From Candidatus Bathycorpusculum sp. (GTDB taxonomy: Archaea > Thermoproteota > Bathyarchaeia > Bathyarchaeales > Bathycorpusculaceae), in the NCBI GenBank assembly GCA_009778385.1, contig WRJX01000103.1:1-64000 (forward strand): a stretch of 64,000 bases of DNA. Reading direction: 5' to 3'. This document shows, piece after piece, positions 18,543 through 26,701 of the stretch; the first letter of the stretch is position 1; the number at the start of each line of letters is the position of its first letter. A program made the translations under genes and the position numbers. A model generated the notes under the pieces. It ran no database searches and was not told the DNA's origin. It worked only from the letters and a program-made list of their open reading frames with translations.

Positions 18543-19346
18543 TTACGTCTTCTCTATTACAGTGCCTAACACACTTTGACCTGTTAAGGCTCTGTAAATA
18601 GATAAGCTTTTTGTGGCTCCAGTAACCGTGACGGGTATGCCTGCTTCAACGGCTGGGATAAGTTCAGCGATTTTTCCTGCCATACCGCCTGTAACGTCGG
18701 TTCCAGCTGCTTTTCCAAGTTTAGGCTGCAACGCTTTGAGTTCTGTAAGGTTTAAATGCTTTATTGGTTTGGCTTCTGGGTTTGTTTTTGGATCTGCTTC
18801 AAATATGCCGTCAGTGTCAACGCCAACAACGATTTTTTCAGCATTATACTTTAGTGCAAGATACGTAACAAGTTGGTCGCCGCTAAGAATGGTAAAGCCA
18901 AGTTTTTCATCCATAACTGCATCGCCATACAGTACTGGTGTAAAGATTAATTTACTCATGGCTTTAAGGGCTGTTTCGTCAAAGGTTTTGACTTTGCCAT
19001 TTTCTGTTACCATACAATTTGCTGGTGCAACACTAACTGCTGGAATTTCATGCCAAATAAGTGCATCCATAACTAGACCGTTAAGGACAGTCATCATGTG
19101 GTGGGTTTCAGCGTAACCAAACTTTTGTGTAGGGTCTTCTTTGTATCCGTCTTTTATGCCATACTTTGCAGCTGTTGGGTGACCAAAGCTGCCGCCCCCG
19201 TGAACTATAATTAAATTGTCAAGGTCGGCACGTTTGATTTCTTCAGCTAAACGGTTGATTATCTCGTTTTTCGGAATTGCCTCCGTGGTTTTATCAGTGA
19301 TTGCTGAGCCACCAAGTTTAAGGATGATAGGTCGTGCATCGTTCAT
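18543..19346 (-). CDS. ipk: Isopentenyl phosphate kinase
   Basis: 267 residues of the amino-acid-kinase fold. KLGGSAIT (10-17) binds ATP phosphates and HGGGSFGH (49-56) contains the His that distinguishes isopentenyl phosphate kinases from other family members and contacts the phosphate. DGIFEADPKTNPEA and DVTGGMAGKI complete the nucleotide site. It phosphorylates isopentenyl phosphate to IPP, the step needed when decarboxylation precedes the second phosphorylation, exactly the route encoded further upstream. First gene of ipk-fni-idsA; its promoter lies in the 298-bp spacer at 19347-19644. Confidence 0.95.
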   Translation of the reverse strand: MNDARPIILKLGGSAITDKTTEAIPKNEIINRLAEEIKRADLDNLIIVHGGGSFGHPTAAKYGIKDGYKEDPTQKFGYAETHHMMTVLNGLVMDALIWHEIPAVSVAPANCMVTENGKVKTFDETALKAMSKLIFTPVLYGDAVMDEKLGFTILSGDQLVTYLALKYNAEKIVVGVDTDGIFEADPKTNPEAKPIKHLNLTELKALQPKLGKAAGTDVTGGMAGKIAELIPAVEAGIPVTVTGATKSLSIYRALTGQSVLGTVIEKT

Positions 19347-19644
19347 TTGTAATCATTACCGTCTAATCTAAATTCAATACACTTAATTAATTTTACAGTA
19401 GCTACAGCCTAAGCGCTATGCATCTACGTTCTATTTGCCCTTGTTTTTTGTATACACCTGCCTTATTCTTGTCTTTAACATGTCGGTGTCATGCCTCTAA
19501 CATGTTAAATTATTTATTTTATAGCGAATAGATATGCCCCTACAGACTTCTGCATATAATCCATAGTTGAAGGGACTGGTTAAAAGTAAATCTATATTGT
19601 TTTAACAATCAACTAAATTTTTCAATAAGCCTAAAAAAGAAAAA
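19347..19644. other. Spacer inside the mevalonate block
   Basis: About 300 bp separates the ipk operon from the dehydratase small-subunit gene. It must contain the leftward promoter of ipk (AT-rich around 19370-19400). A pair of CATGTTAAA/ACATGTCGG-like words around 19480-19510 is not clearly structured. I see no gene here. Confidence 0.4.
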
Positions 19645-20031
19645 TTAGAAAAGATTTACGTTCTCATTTTCAATGATGATTTTATTGCCTGTCTTGATTT
19701 TTGTTACGTCCACTTTGTCTACGAATGGAATTTCGCTAATAATGGCACCGACTGCAACGATGGTTTCAGTTTCCTTGTTTATCATGCCTATGGGTGCGGT
19801 GCCATTTTTCTTCATACGGTATAATGTGTAGCTACCAACGGTACTGCCTTTGCCCTGCGGAAATACGAGAATTTTACCTTTGATGTTTACTCCTTCTAAT
19901 TCATGACCTTTTTCAAGTACAATACCTGTGTTAGGATCAACGCCGCCATAGAAACTAATTGGCATACTAGTGACGAGTGCTTCGCCTTCGACTTTTCCTT
20001 TGTAGATTATTCTTCCTTTTAATTGTTCCAT
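19645..20031 (-). CDS. Phosphomevalonate dehydratase small subunit (aconitase X swivel domain)
   Basis: 128 residues of the AcnX small-subunit family (formerly DUF126): GRIIYKGKVEGEALVTSMPISFYGGVDPNTG, LEGVNIKGKILVFPQGKGSTVGSYTLYRMKKNGTAP and a C-terminal IPFVDKVDVTKIKTG. This swivelling beta/alpha domain closes over the large subunit's iron-sulfur site. The pair dehydrates mevalonate 5-phosphate to trans-anhydromevalonate 5-phosphate in the archaeal mevalonate pathway (established in Aeropyrum pernix). The ATG overlaps the end of the large-subunit gene by 13 nt, so the subunits are translated together. The pathway context supports this function over other AcnX roles such as hydroxyproline metabolism. 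Confidence 0.92.
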   Translation of the reverse strand: MEQLKGRIIYKGKVEGEALVTSMPISFYGGVDPNTGIVLEKGHELEGVNIKGKILVFPQGKGSTVGSYTLYRMKKNGTAPIGMINKETETIVAVGAIISEIPFVDKVDVTKIKTGNKIIIENENVNLF

Positions 20032-21218
20032 TTTCCACTCACCGCTGCTTCAATACATTCTTTCATGCTGCCCATCTTGGTTTTCATAAGATTCTGTCTT
20101 GAATAGAAGCAACCCTTAGCTGATGTGGTTGCTAACGCTTTAAATCTGCCTTTCAGTGGAGCAACTGCCATGCAGGTATCACATGCAAATTTGCCCCCCG
20201 CTGCCTCAATAATTGCCGTGTAGCCACGTTTATCTGCAAGATGCTTAACTGTTCTAGATGTTGCAACCCATAACTCTGTGTTTTCTTTAACTTTTTTACC
20301 CTGAATTAAGTCTGCGATTTCTTGAATTTCTTTAATTGAACAATGGGGACAACCGACACAGACAAAATCAATTTCATCAGCATTATCATTGATGTTGTCA
20401 TAAGCGTTTTTAATGTCACCAGTTTCAATTGTCACTGTTTCTTTGGGCTGGATTTGCAGATCTGCACCCGGTGTTATGCCTTTTATGTAGAATAAGGGTT
20501 TAGTACCGTAAGTGACTGTTGAGGCGCAAAAGCTTTTAAGTTCATCAAGATGTGCTGCCTTTATACCTGTTATATATGGAATTTTGTTTTCAGCTTTCTT
20601 GCCTATCGCGTAACCTAATGCTCCCCAGTCAGACAATTTGGAAAGTTCTGCTTCAACTTGAACATGCACCTCTGGAATACGGTTTTCGTCAAGATGCAAA
20701 CCATAGCAGGGAGTTTTGCCGACAAACGCTGCCGCCAAAGCTGATGGCCCACCTTCCCTGTTTGTGCGTGCGCCCAAAACAGAGTTAGCAAACGTTACTG
20801 CACTACTTTCTGACCATGCAATATGTTCACCATACAGGGGAAGATTGCCAATGAGGTAGGGTGTACAGGTACAGCTAACAAGTATGCCCATGCGTTGAAA
20901 AGCATCAATAACAAGATTCTGTTTTTCTGCAAATTCTGCAGTGATGCCAAGTTGCTGCCAGTTTTCAAGATCCATACCTGCAGGGTTAAGTGTAGTTAAA
21001 ACCTTGACTTTGCCATCTTTTGATAGTGAATCTAAAAATTCCAGTCCAGCATCACCCAAATTATGATAAGAAACACCTGAAACTTGGACACTGCCAACAT
21101 CAATTAAGTTCTTTGCACCAAAAATTTCGCCAAGAGCAACTAGGATTTCCATGCTTTTACGTACAGCATAGCCTTCCTTGCCGTCTAGCATTGCTTGTTC
21201 TTGCTTAGTTAACTCCAT
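20019..21218 (-). CDS. Phosphomevalonate dehydratase large subunit (aconitase X)
   Basis: 399 residues of the AcnX large-subunit family. Cysteines available for the Fe-S cluster are CTCTP (C116, C118), CVGCPHC (C287, C290, C293), CDTC (C346, C349) and C370. ATSRTVKHLADKRGY and FYSRQN carry basic residues that can hold the substrate phosphate. Together with the overlapping small subunit it removes water from mevalonate 5-phosphate. The UbiD-type decarboxylase gene lies 11 bp upstream and would use its product. Some AcnX proteins act on hydroxyproline derivatives, but neighbours mvk, decarboxylase and ipk make the mevalonate role by far the best reading. Confidence 0.94.
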   Translation of the reverse strand: MELTKQEQAMLDGKEGYAVRKSMEILVALGEIFGAKNLIDVGSVQVSGVSYHNLGDAGLEFLDSLSKDGKVKVLTTLNPAGMDLENWQQLGITAEFAEKQNLVIDAFQRMGILVSCTCTPYLIGNLPLYGEHIAWSESSAVTFANSVLGARTNREGGPSALAAAFVGKTPCYGLHLDENRIPEVHVQVEAELSKLSDWGALGYAIGKKAENKIPYITGIKAAHLDELKSFCASTVTYGTKPLFYIKGITPGADLQIQPKETVTIETGDIKNAYDNINDNADEIDFVCVGCPHCSIKEIQEIADLIQGKKVKENTELWVATSRTVKHLADKRGYTAIIEAAGGKFACDTCMAVAPLKGRFKALATTSAKGCFYSRQNLMKTKMGSMKECIEAAVSGKWNN

Positions 21219-21229
21219 AACTAATCACG

Positions 21230-22549
21230 TTACATGTACTTGTTTAAGTCAATTTTGATGTAGTCTTCTTTTTTGAAGCCCTTACCCGTAGTTACAATTG
21301 GAATTGTTGCATCAACACCGGCTTTAGCGGTTGTAGCTTTTTTACCTTCAGAGAGATCACCTGAAGGGTCAAGGCTTGAACCCGACTGATTTGATAGCAC
21401 TATTAGATTTTTGTCAGCTTGGAACCGAGTGGCAATTGCCCATTCAACATCATGAGGATCGTAAATGTTAATGTCCTCATCTACAACAACCACGTGCTTT
21501 AAGGATTTATGTCCTTCAAAAGCGGCAAGAATAGCTTTCCTCCCATCATCTGCGTGAGTCTTGTGAATTTGCACTACTGCGTGTAACCAACTACAGCCCC
21601 CTGGGGTAATGTAGACATCTCTGCATTGGCACACTTTGTTAACTTCATTGTAAATTGTGGGTTCTTTAGGCATACCCATCAAAAATTTGTGTTCGTTCTT
21701 ACCTGCTAAGATGGTTTGATAGATCGGGTTCTTGCGGTGAGTTACACATTTAATTTCGATTACCGGTTGTTGACGTACCCGGTCAACTACGCCTGTTAAA
21801 TCAAGAAATGGTCCCTCAGTGGCTTTTTCCCTGGTGATTCTTCCCTCAAAAACAAATTCTGCTTCTGCTGGAACTTCAAGATCAACAGTTTTGCATTTGA
21901 CAATGTCTGTTCTTTCAAGAGCGTTAGCCATGCCTAATTCATCAACGCCTGTTGGAAGCGAAGTGGCTGCTGCAAGAAGCACCGCAGTTGAGTTGCCTAC
22001 ACATATGGCTATGTCAAGCTCTCCATCTGATGCTTTTTTTAATGCGCTGTCAGTTCCACGGTTTTCGACTATACGGGCGATAAAATGATTTTTATCTTTA
22101 AGCATGAGGCGATGGAAGCACATGTTTCGGTGACCTGTTTGAGGGTCTTTAATGATAGAAACCGCTGAGGCAATATATTTTCCGCCGTCTTTATCTGTAT
22201 AATGCATAATTGGCAGTTTAGTTAAGTCAACGTCTGAGCCTATGTGTACAACTTCTTGGCAAACCGCGTTTTCTACAAGTTTTGGCTCAACCGGTTTTTC
22301 AATAGCTAAGGAAAGCTTCGGTAATAATTGCTCTTTTGTTATACCCAGTGAACGGCAAATCAGCTCTTTAGAAGAAACCAAACCTGAAACAACTGGAACA
22401 GTGGATTCTTTGATGTTCTCAAAAAAGACTGGTTTCTCACTTAACGCATTGATTATGCCTGCCAGCTCATACTCTGTGGAGACTGGTTTTGTAATCTTTG
22501 TTAATTCACCACTTTTTTGAAGTGACTCAATGAAAGTTCTTAAACCCAA
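21230..22549 (-). CDS. UbiD-family anhydromevalonate phosphate decarboxylase
   Basis: 439 residues, full-length UbiD fold. LRTFIESLQKSGELTKI is the N-terminal flavin-side domain. YIASAVSIIKDPQTGHRNMCFHRLML, then EGPFLDLTGVVD (containing the conserved E..P.....G catalytic region), and DVEWAIATRFQADKNL form the catalytic face. UbiD enzymes use prenylated FMN, made by UbiX, and no ubiX lies in this window. By context it converts trans-anhydromevalonate phosphate to isopentenyl phosphate, directly upstream of the dehydratase genes and in the same direction. UbiD paralogues also serve ubiquinone or aromatic acids, but the operon argues against that. Confidence 0.92.
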   Translation of the reverse strand: MGLRTFIESLQKSGELTKITKPVSTEYELAGIINALSEKPVFFENIKESTVPVVSGLVSSKELICRSLGITKEQLLPKLSLAIEKPVEPKLVENAVCQEVVHIGSDVDLTKLPIMHYTDKDGGKYIASAVSIIKDPQTGHRNMCFHRLMLKDKNHFIARIVENRGTDSALKKASDGELDIAICVGNSTAVLLAAATSLPTGVDELGMANALERTDIVKCKTVDLEVPAEAEFVFEGRITREKATEGPFLDLTGVVDRVRQQPVIEIKCVTHRKNPIYQTILAGKNEHKFLMGMPKEPTIYNEVNKVCQCRDVYITPGGCSWLHAVVQIHKTHADDGRKAILAAFEGHKSLKHVVVVDEDINIYDPHDVEWAIATRFQADKNLIVLSNQSGSSLDPSGDLSEGKKATTAKAGVDATIPIVTTGKGFKKEDYIKIDLNKYM

Positions 22550-22731
22550 ATTCTTTCGCCTTGAAAATAAAAATATCCAGTAGTTCCCGTTTATAGCTTT
22601 TGGAGAACTATCATGTTTTCAGTTTTTAGGTAGTGGATATGCCAGGTTAACTATATGAAATAAAAAGCAATGAACTTTCAAGAAAACCAAGTACAATAAA
22701 AAGAAAGAAGCTTCTGCTTCTTTTGTCTAAC

Positions 22732-23673
22732 TTAGTGGGTTATAGCACCGATTTTGGTAGCTAAGAATTCTAGGCCTTCTGTCTTAAATGCGTTGGCAAC
22801 TTTTTCTTGCAGCTCTTTGCTTGGGGTTAATGCAACCATACATCCTCCGCCTCCGCCGCCCGTAAGTTTAGCTCCGATGGCGCCCTGTTTACGTGCTATA
22901 TCGACAAGGTGATCAAGTTCTATGCTTGAAACGCCTATTTCTTGCAGAATTTTGTGATTTTCGTTCATGAGTTCGCCAACTTCTTTTAGGTTGCCTGCCT
23001 CAAGTGCCTTGCACCCTGCAGCTGCAAGGGCTTCTGCTTGATTGAACAGAGGGTCGTATTTGGTTGGGTTAGCTTTTTTGCGTTCAGCAACGCCTTCTAC
23101 CATGGCTTTGGTGTTGGCTACTTTACCTGTGCTGCCAATTACAATTTCAATTGGCTCTTGAATTTTTAGACGTTCAATGTGATCTTGTCCGCCTGCAGGG
23201 TTTTTCTTAAACAACATTAAACCGCCATACGTTGCTGCAGTATTATCTATGCCACTTGGATTGCCTGCATATGCGATTTCTGCTTCGTAAGCTATTTGAT
23301 TGATTCTTTCGTTAGAAAGACTTAGGTTAAATTCTTCATTGATGGCTCGCGCAATAGCAACACTGCTAGCTGCTGACGCGCCTAAGCCGCTAAAACCGGG
23401 TAGGCTTCCACCTATCCAGATATCAAGGGGCGTTTTAGGGTCGAGCTCCATGGCTTTTAGCATGCGCTCAATGGATTCAATTTGTTGGAGTCGTTTTTCT
23501 TCGCTATACCCCTTTGCGGTTTTACGTTCATCTTTAATTATAAGACCGTTTTTGGCTTTTGTTACTATGGCGTCTGTTGATGAGTCAATTGCTGAAACTA
23601 TTCCAGGCACTCCGTGGACTACGAAGTGTTCACCGAATAAGATTACTTTTCCGTAACCTGAACCTTTACCCAT
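22732..23673 (-). CDS. mvk: Mevalonate kinase
   Basis: 313 residues of the GHMP kinase family: VILFGEHFVVHGVPGI (motif 1), GSLPGFSGLGASAASSVAIARA (motif 2, ATP loop; read in parts), YAGNPSGIDNTAATYGG (mevalonate-kinase substrate segment) and KLTGGGGGGCMVAL (motif 3). It phosphorylates mevalonate at the 5-hydroxyl. The downstream decarboxylase and dehydratase genes follow on the same strand after a 182-bp gap that may hold a second promoter. No phosphomevalonate kinase or diphosphomevalonate decarboxylase gene is present, as expected for the archaeal route. Confidence 0.96.
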   Translation of the reverse strand: MGKGSGYGKVILFGEHFVVHGVPGIVSAIDSSTDAIVTKAKNGLIIKDERKTAKGYSEEKRLQQIESIERMLKAMELDPKTPLDIWIGGSLPGFSGLGASAASSVAIARAINEEFNLSLSNERINQIAYEAEIAYAGNPSGIDNTAATYGGLMLFKKNPAGGQDHIERLKIQEPIEIVIGSTGKVANTKAMVEGVAERKKANPTKYDPLFNQAEALAAAGCKALEAGNLKEVGELMNENHKILQEIGVSSIELDHLVDIARKQGAIGAKLTGGGGGGCMVALTPSKELQEKVANAFKTEGLEFLATKIGAITH

Positions 23674-23977
23674 TGTAAATTTTCACCTTTAAATGAAGCT
23701 ATTGAATTGTTTAGATAAAAACGTTCTTTATACATTACTTTCAAAAAACGTTTCATCTGCTTGATTTGACCTAATCTATATCGACTGATCTAGTTTGATG
23801 CCGTCTACTTTAGTTTTGATAGTGTATTTGCTACTTTAATTTATGTCAAGTTCACAACGTTGTTTAAGAGCGGTACTCTTAGATGGAAATGTTTCTCACT
23901 GCCTATATTTGGAGTATAAACCAGTTTTTGGAATCAAAAAACTTAAACAATACCCTGTAGACATTATCGGTGCTGGT

Positions 23978-24099
23978 GGCGGGGTATCCGAGCCAGGTCT
24001 AAATAGGTGGCCAGATACCAATTGCACCTAAGATATGGAGGAGGACTTAAGATCCTCTGGCGAAGGCCTTCGTGGGTTCAAGTCCCACCCCCGCCACCA
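23978..24099 (+). tRNA. tRNA-Leu(UAA) with an insertion in the D-loop, CCA encoded
   Basis: Acceptor GGCGGGG (23978-23984) pairs with CCCCGCC (24089-24095), discriminator A, encoded CCA at 24097-24099. Anticodon arm GAGGA-CTTAAGA-TCCTC (24041-24057) gives UAA, leucine. A long variable arm (24058-24071) fits a class II tRNA-Leu, and the T arm GTGGG-TTCAAGT-CCCAC is perfect. The D stem is TCC (23987-23989) with GGA (24037-24039). Between them are 47 nt instead of about 13-15. Removing about 33 nt leaves a normal tRNA of about 86 nt. Confidence 0.9.
24004..24036 (+). other. Probable tRNA intron in the D-loop
   Basis: The extra sequence folds on itself: TAGGTG (24004-24009) pairs with CACCTA (24025-24030) around a 15-nt loop, leaving a purine-rich AAGAT-like segment on the 3' side. 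Archaeal tRNA introns are excised at bulge-helix-bulge structures and can occur outside the anticodon loop. A strict 3-4-3 bulge-helix-bulge is not obvious to me, so the exact splice points are uncertain by a few bases. Confidence 0.6.
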
Positions 24100-24136
24100 C
24101 TTATAAGTAAAATCTTTATCATTAACCGATCAAAAT

Positions 24137-25335
24137 ATGAATATGATAAGTATGAACAAAGTCGTTTCTGTTATGTTGATTTTATTTTTTATAAATGGAT
24201 TATTCATAACAGTATTTAGTTCTGTTTCTGCCTCAGATTTAATTGAGGGTTCTTGGAATGTAAAAGCTCCAATGCAGCAGGCAAGACTTGTTTTTGGGTT
24301 GTTGTGGTGGACGGCAAAATTTATGCTATTGGAGGTGTCTCAGATGGAGTAGGTATTATGGGTACTAATGAGTGGTATGATCCTGTAACTGATATATGGG
24401 TTACTTTAACCTCTATGCCTACACCCAGAGCGGGTTTTGCTATTGTTGAGTATCAAAACAAAATCTACTGCATAGGTGGCTATGCTGCTGATAAGGTTCT
24501 TCTGGATGTGAATGAGGTTTATGATATAGTTTCTGATAGTTGGCGCACTAAAACGCCTCTACCAGTCAATGAGTTATATATACAGGCACATGTTGTGGAT
24601 GGAAAAATTTATGTCATAACTCAACAGGTTTTGTATGCGTACGATCCCATTGAGGATTTTTGGACAAGTAAAACCAGTATACCTACTCATGGAATTCATG
24701 GATATTCAGCTGTTGTGGATAACAAGATAATAATTATTGACCAAGTTGCACAAGCCTCTTATCTTGATTATAGCGAGGTTCGCTTTATTGCCACGATGAA
24801 AATCATGATTTATGACCCAAAGATTGACGTATGGAGCGAAGGGCAAACAAGTCCTGAATATCACAGTCTGGAGGTAAATATGATGATGCCTCTTGTTGCT
24901 GGAGCTACAACTGGTGCCTATGCGCCTAAAAAAATCTACATCCTCCTCAGCGCCAGTATTTATGTTTATGACCCTGTAGAGGGTACTTGGACAACTGACA
25001 CAGGTCCATCTACGTACGTCTTAGGTTATGGCGTAGCTGTTGTTGATGACATTCTGTATATATTTGGAGGCATGCACCACCCTCATGTTGAAAATATTCA
25101 ATATGTTCCAATTGGTCATAAAAACGCTGTTCCTACACCTGAACCATCTAATTCCCCTACGTCTCATGTTACCTCTGAACCTGCCAATCCTACTGCTACG
25201 TCTGAACCTCCTGATGTTCCTGAGCCTACCTTAACCTACATTATTGTAGCAGTATTAGCTGTAATAATTGTAACGTTTGCTATGGGCTCATTTTTCTATT
25301 TCAAGAAAGAAAAAGGTTTTTTAGTGATAAACTGA
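24137..25335 (+). pseudogene. Kelch-repeat surface protein, frameshifted
   Basis: A signal peptide (VVSVMLILFFINGLFITVFSSVSA) and the first Kelch strand (SWNVKAPMQQARLVFG) are in one frame. The continuation (VVVVDGKIYAIGG) is in another, joined at a GGG run at 24296-24298. Adding one G gives an uninterrupted Kelch blade. At least five blades follow (EWYDPVTDIWVTLTSMPTPR, EVYDIVSDSWRTKTPLP, and so on), then a Pro/Thr/Ser-rich stalk and a C-terminal membrane helix (YIIVAVLAVIIVTFAMGSFFYF) with a basic tail. The design is an anchored extracellular beta-propeller. It could be a decayed gene, a sequence error, or a switchable tract. Confidence 0.8.
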
Positions 25336-25769
25336 CATACATGACGAATATATAAAACTACTTTGACCAAGTATCTCCCTATTTGCATAAGTATTAGCAG
25401 CATTATGGGCAGCCTGTGAAAGTTAATTCATCTCTACCAGTTATATCCAAAACTGTATGTGTATGTTAAAGCGTATCCTAACATTTAATGTATCAATATA
25501 ATTAATCCAACCATTGATTGTACCGATAAGAGGTGTGACAAAACTAACCAAAGCAAAAAATGCCCACACCCAATCTTATTCTGTTTTACCCCTCATATCA
25601 GTACCATGATATATTTTGCCTTCAGTTATGGCGCCGTTTGCGTTTACACTATCATAGATACAATAACCATCAGTGTACCCATTCATGACGTTAGCAGTCT
25701 TTCACTATTTCTCTGGTTAACTCATTTGCCATTTTATCCATATTTTCCATAATACCTTTCTTTATTCGT
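25336..25769 (-). other. Spacer with degenerate small ORFs
   Basis: On the minus strand, a short reading frame starts at 25750 (MENMDKMANELTREIVKD) and breaks. The next frame continues as MNGYTDGYCIYDSVNANG to a TAA, and after this stop a hydrophobic stretch (WAFFALVSFVTPLIGTING) continues. Together these look like the remains of one small membrane-associated gene with a frameshift and a stop. No family is recognised, and chance ORFs are possible. The AT-rich part near 25340-25370 follows the Kelch gene stop. Confidence 0.3.
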
Positions 25770-26701
25770 TTATGCTCTGCTATTCTGCTTTATCTTTAAT
25801 GGTGTAAATAATGTGAGGAGTGTGTCTGTGAGGAGGTTGTTTGGACGGAGGTTGGTTTTTCTTTTTCCGTATTGATACGCAATAATTACTAAGGGGATTG
25901 TAAGGATACATACGGTAGCAAGAATAGTGATTATTAAGTTAGTTGTCCAAGGGGGTTGTGATGGGGGATTGTATGGATCTGAAGTTGAGGGTATATCTGA
26001 GGGTGAGTTTGTGTTTGATGTTGGTGATGTATTAGGATTTGAAGTTGATGGCGCAACTGACGATGGTTGAACGTTAGGTTTGGAGGTGCCCGGTTCATCT
26101 ATAGGTGGTATTTTTACTGAAAATTCAGTATATGCGCTTCCTTCACCTTCATAAACTGCCTCAAAGTATTGGGGGCGTGTACCTACATTAAAGTATCCTG
26201 TTACTGCTTGAACACGAAAATCTAATACTGTGTTTTCTCGCGTAAAATATATGTCTGGAAGCGCAATTTCGGCTCCATTATATGTAAAAGTTATAACTGT
26301 ATAGTTAGAGTTTGATTGATACACTGTGCGTTTGGGCGTGGTAGCAAAATTCGGCGAGTTTTTTGTATCTTTTATGAAAACACAGTAGTATATGTTGATG
26401 AGGTTATCGTTTTCGTCGGTGTAGGATGTGAAAGGTTGGTTTTTAATTGTTAGTTCTATTGTTCCATTTTGTACCCAGCAGCCGGGTTCGCTATATGTAT
26501 AACTTCGCCAGTAAAAGGATCAGTAATAATTAATGGCGGAGACCAAACAGGGTCATTATTTATCACCACCGAAGCAATCTCAGGTTCAGACTTAGGATTA
26601 GTAGGCGCCGTAACAGGTGCCACACAAGACTCAACCAACAACGCCACTGAAGCAACTAAAATAAAGAGTAACATGAACGCAATTTTTTTGGTGTTTTTCA
26701 T
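25770..26701 (-). pseudogene. Anchored surface protein, frameshifted
   Basis: Two ORFs (26456-26701 and 25770-26324) are parts of one gene. The first gives a signal/anchor segment (IAFMLLFILVASVALLVESC, possibly a lipobox Cys) and reads up to IHIANP. The frame then changes near a CCC/GGG run (26473-26486), and the other frame continues WVQNGTIELTIKNQPF, then INIYYCVFIKDTKNSPNF, into the second ORF. A Ser/Pro/Thr/Asn-rich stalk and a C-terminal helix (LIITILATVCILTIPLVIIAY) with a basic tail follow. It is co-directional with and overlaps the 26701-28128 gene. Function unknown; probably extracellular beta-sandwich. Confidence 0.7.

Noticed and set aside
23843-24031. 62-residue ORF on the plus strand
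   Set aside because: It overlaps the tRNA-Leu gene, has no domain and arises from the promoter and tRNA sequence.
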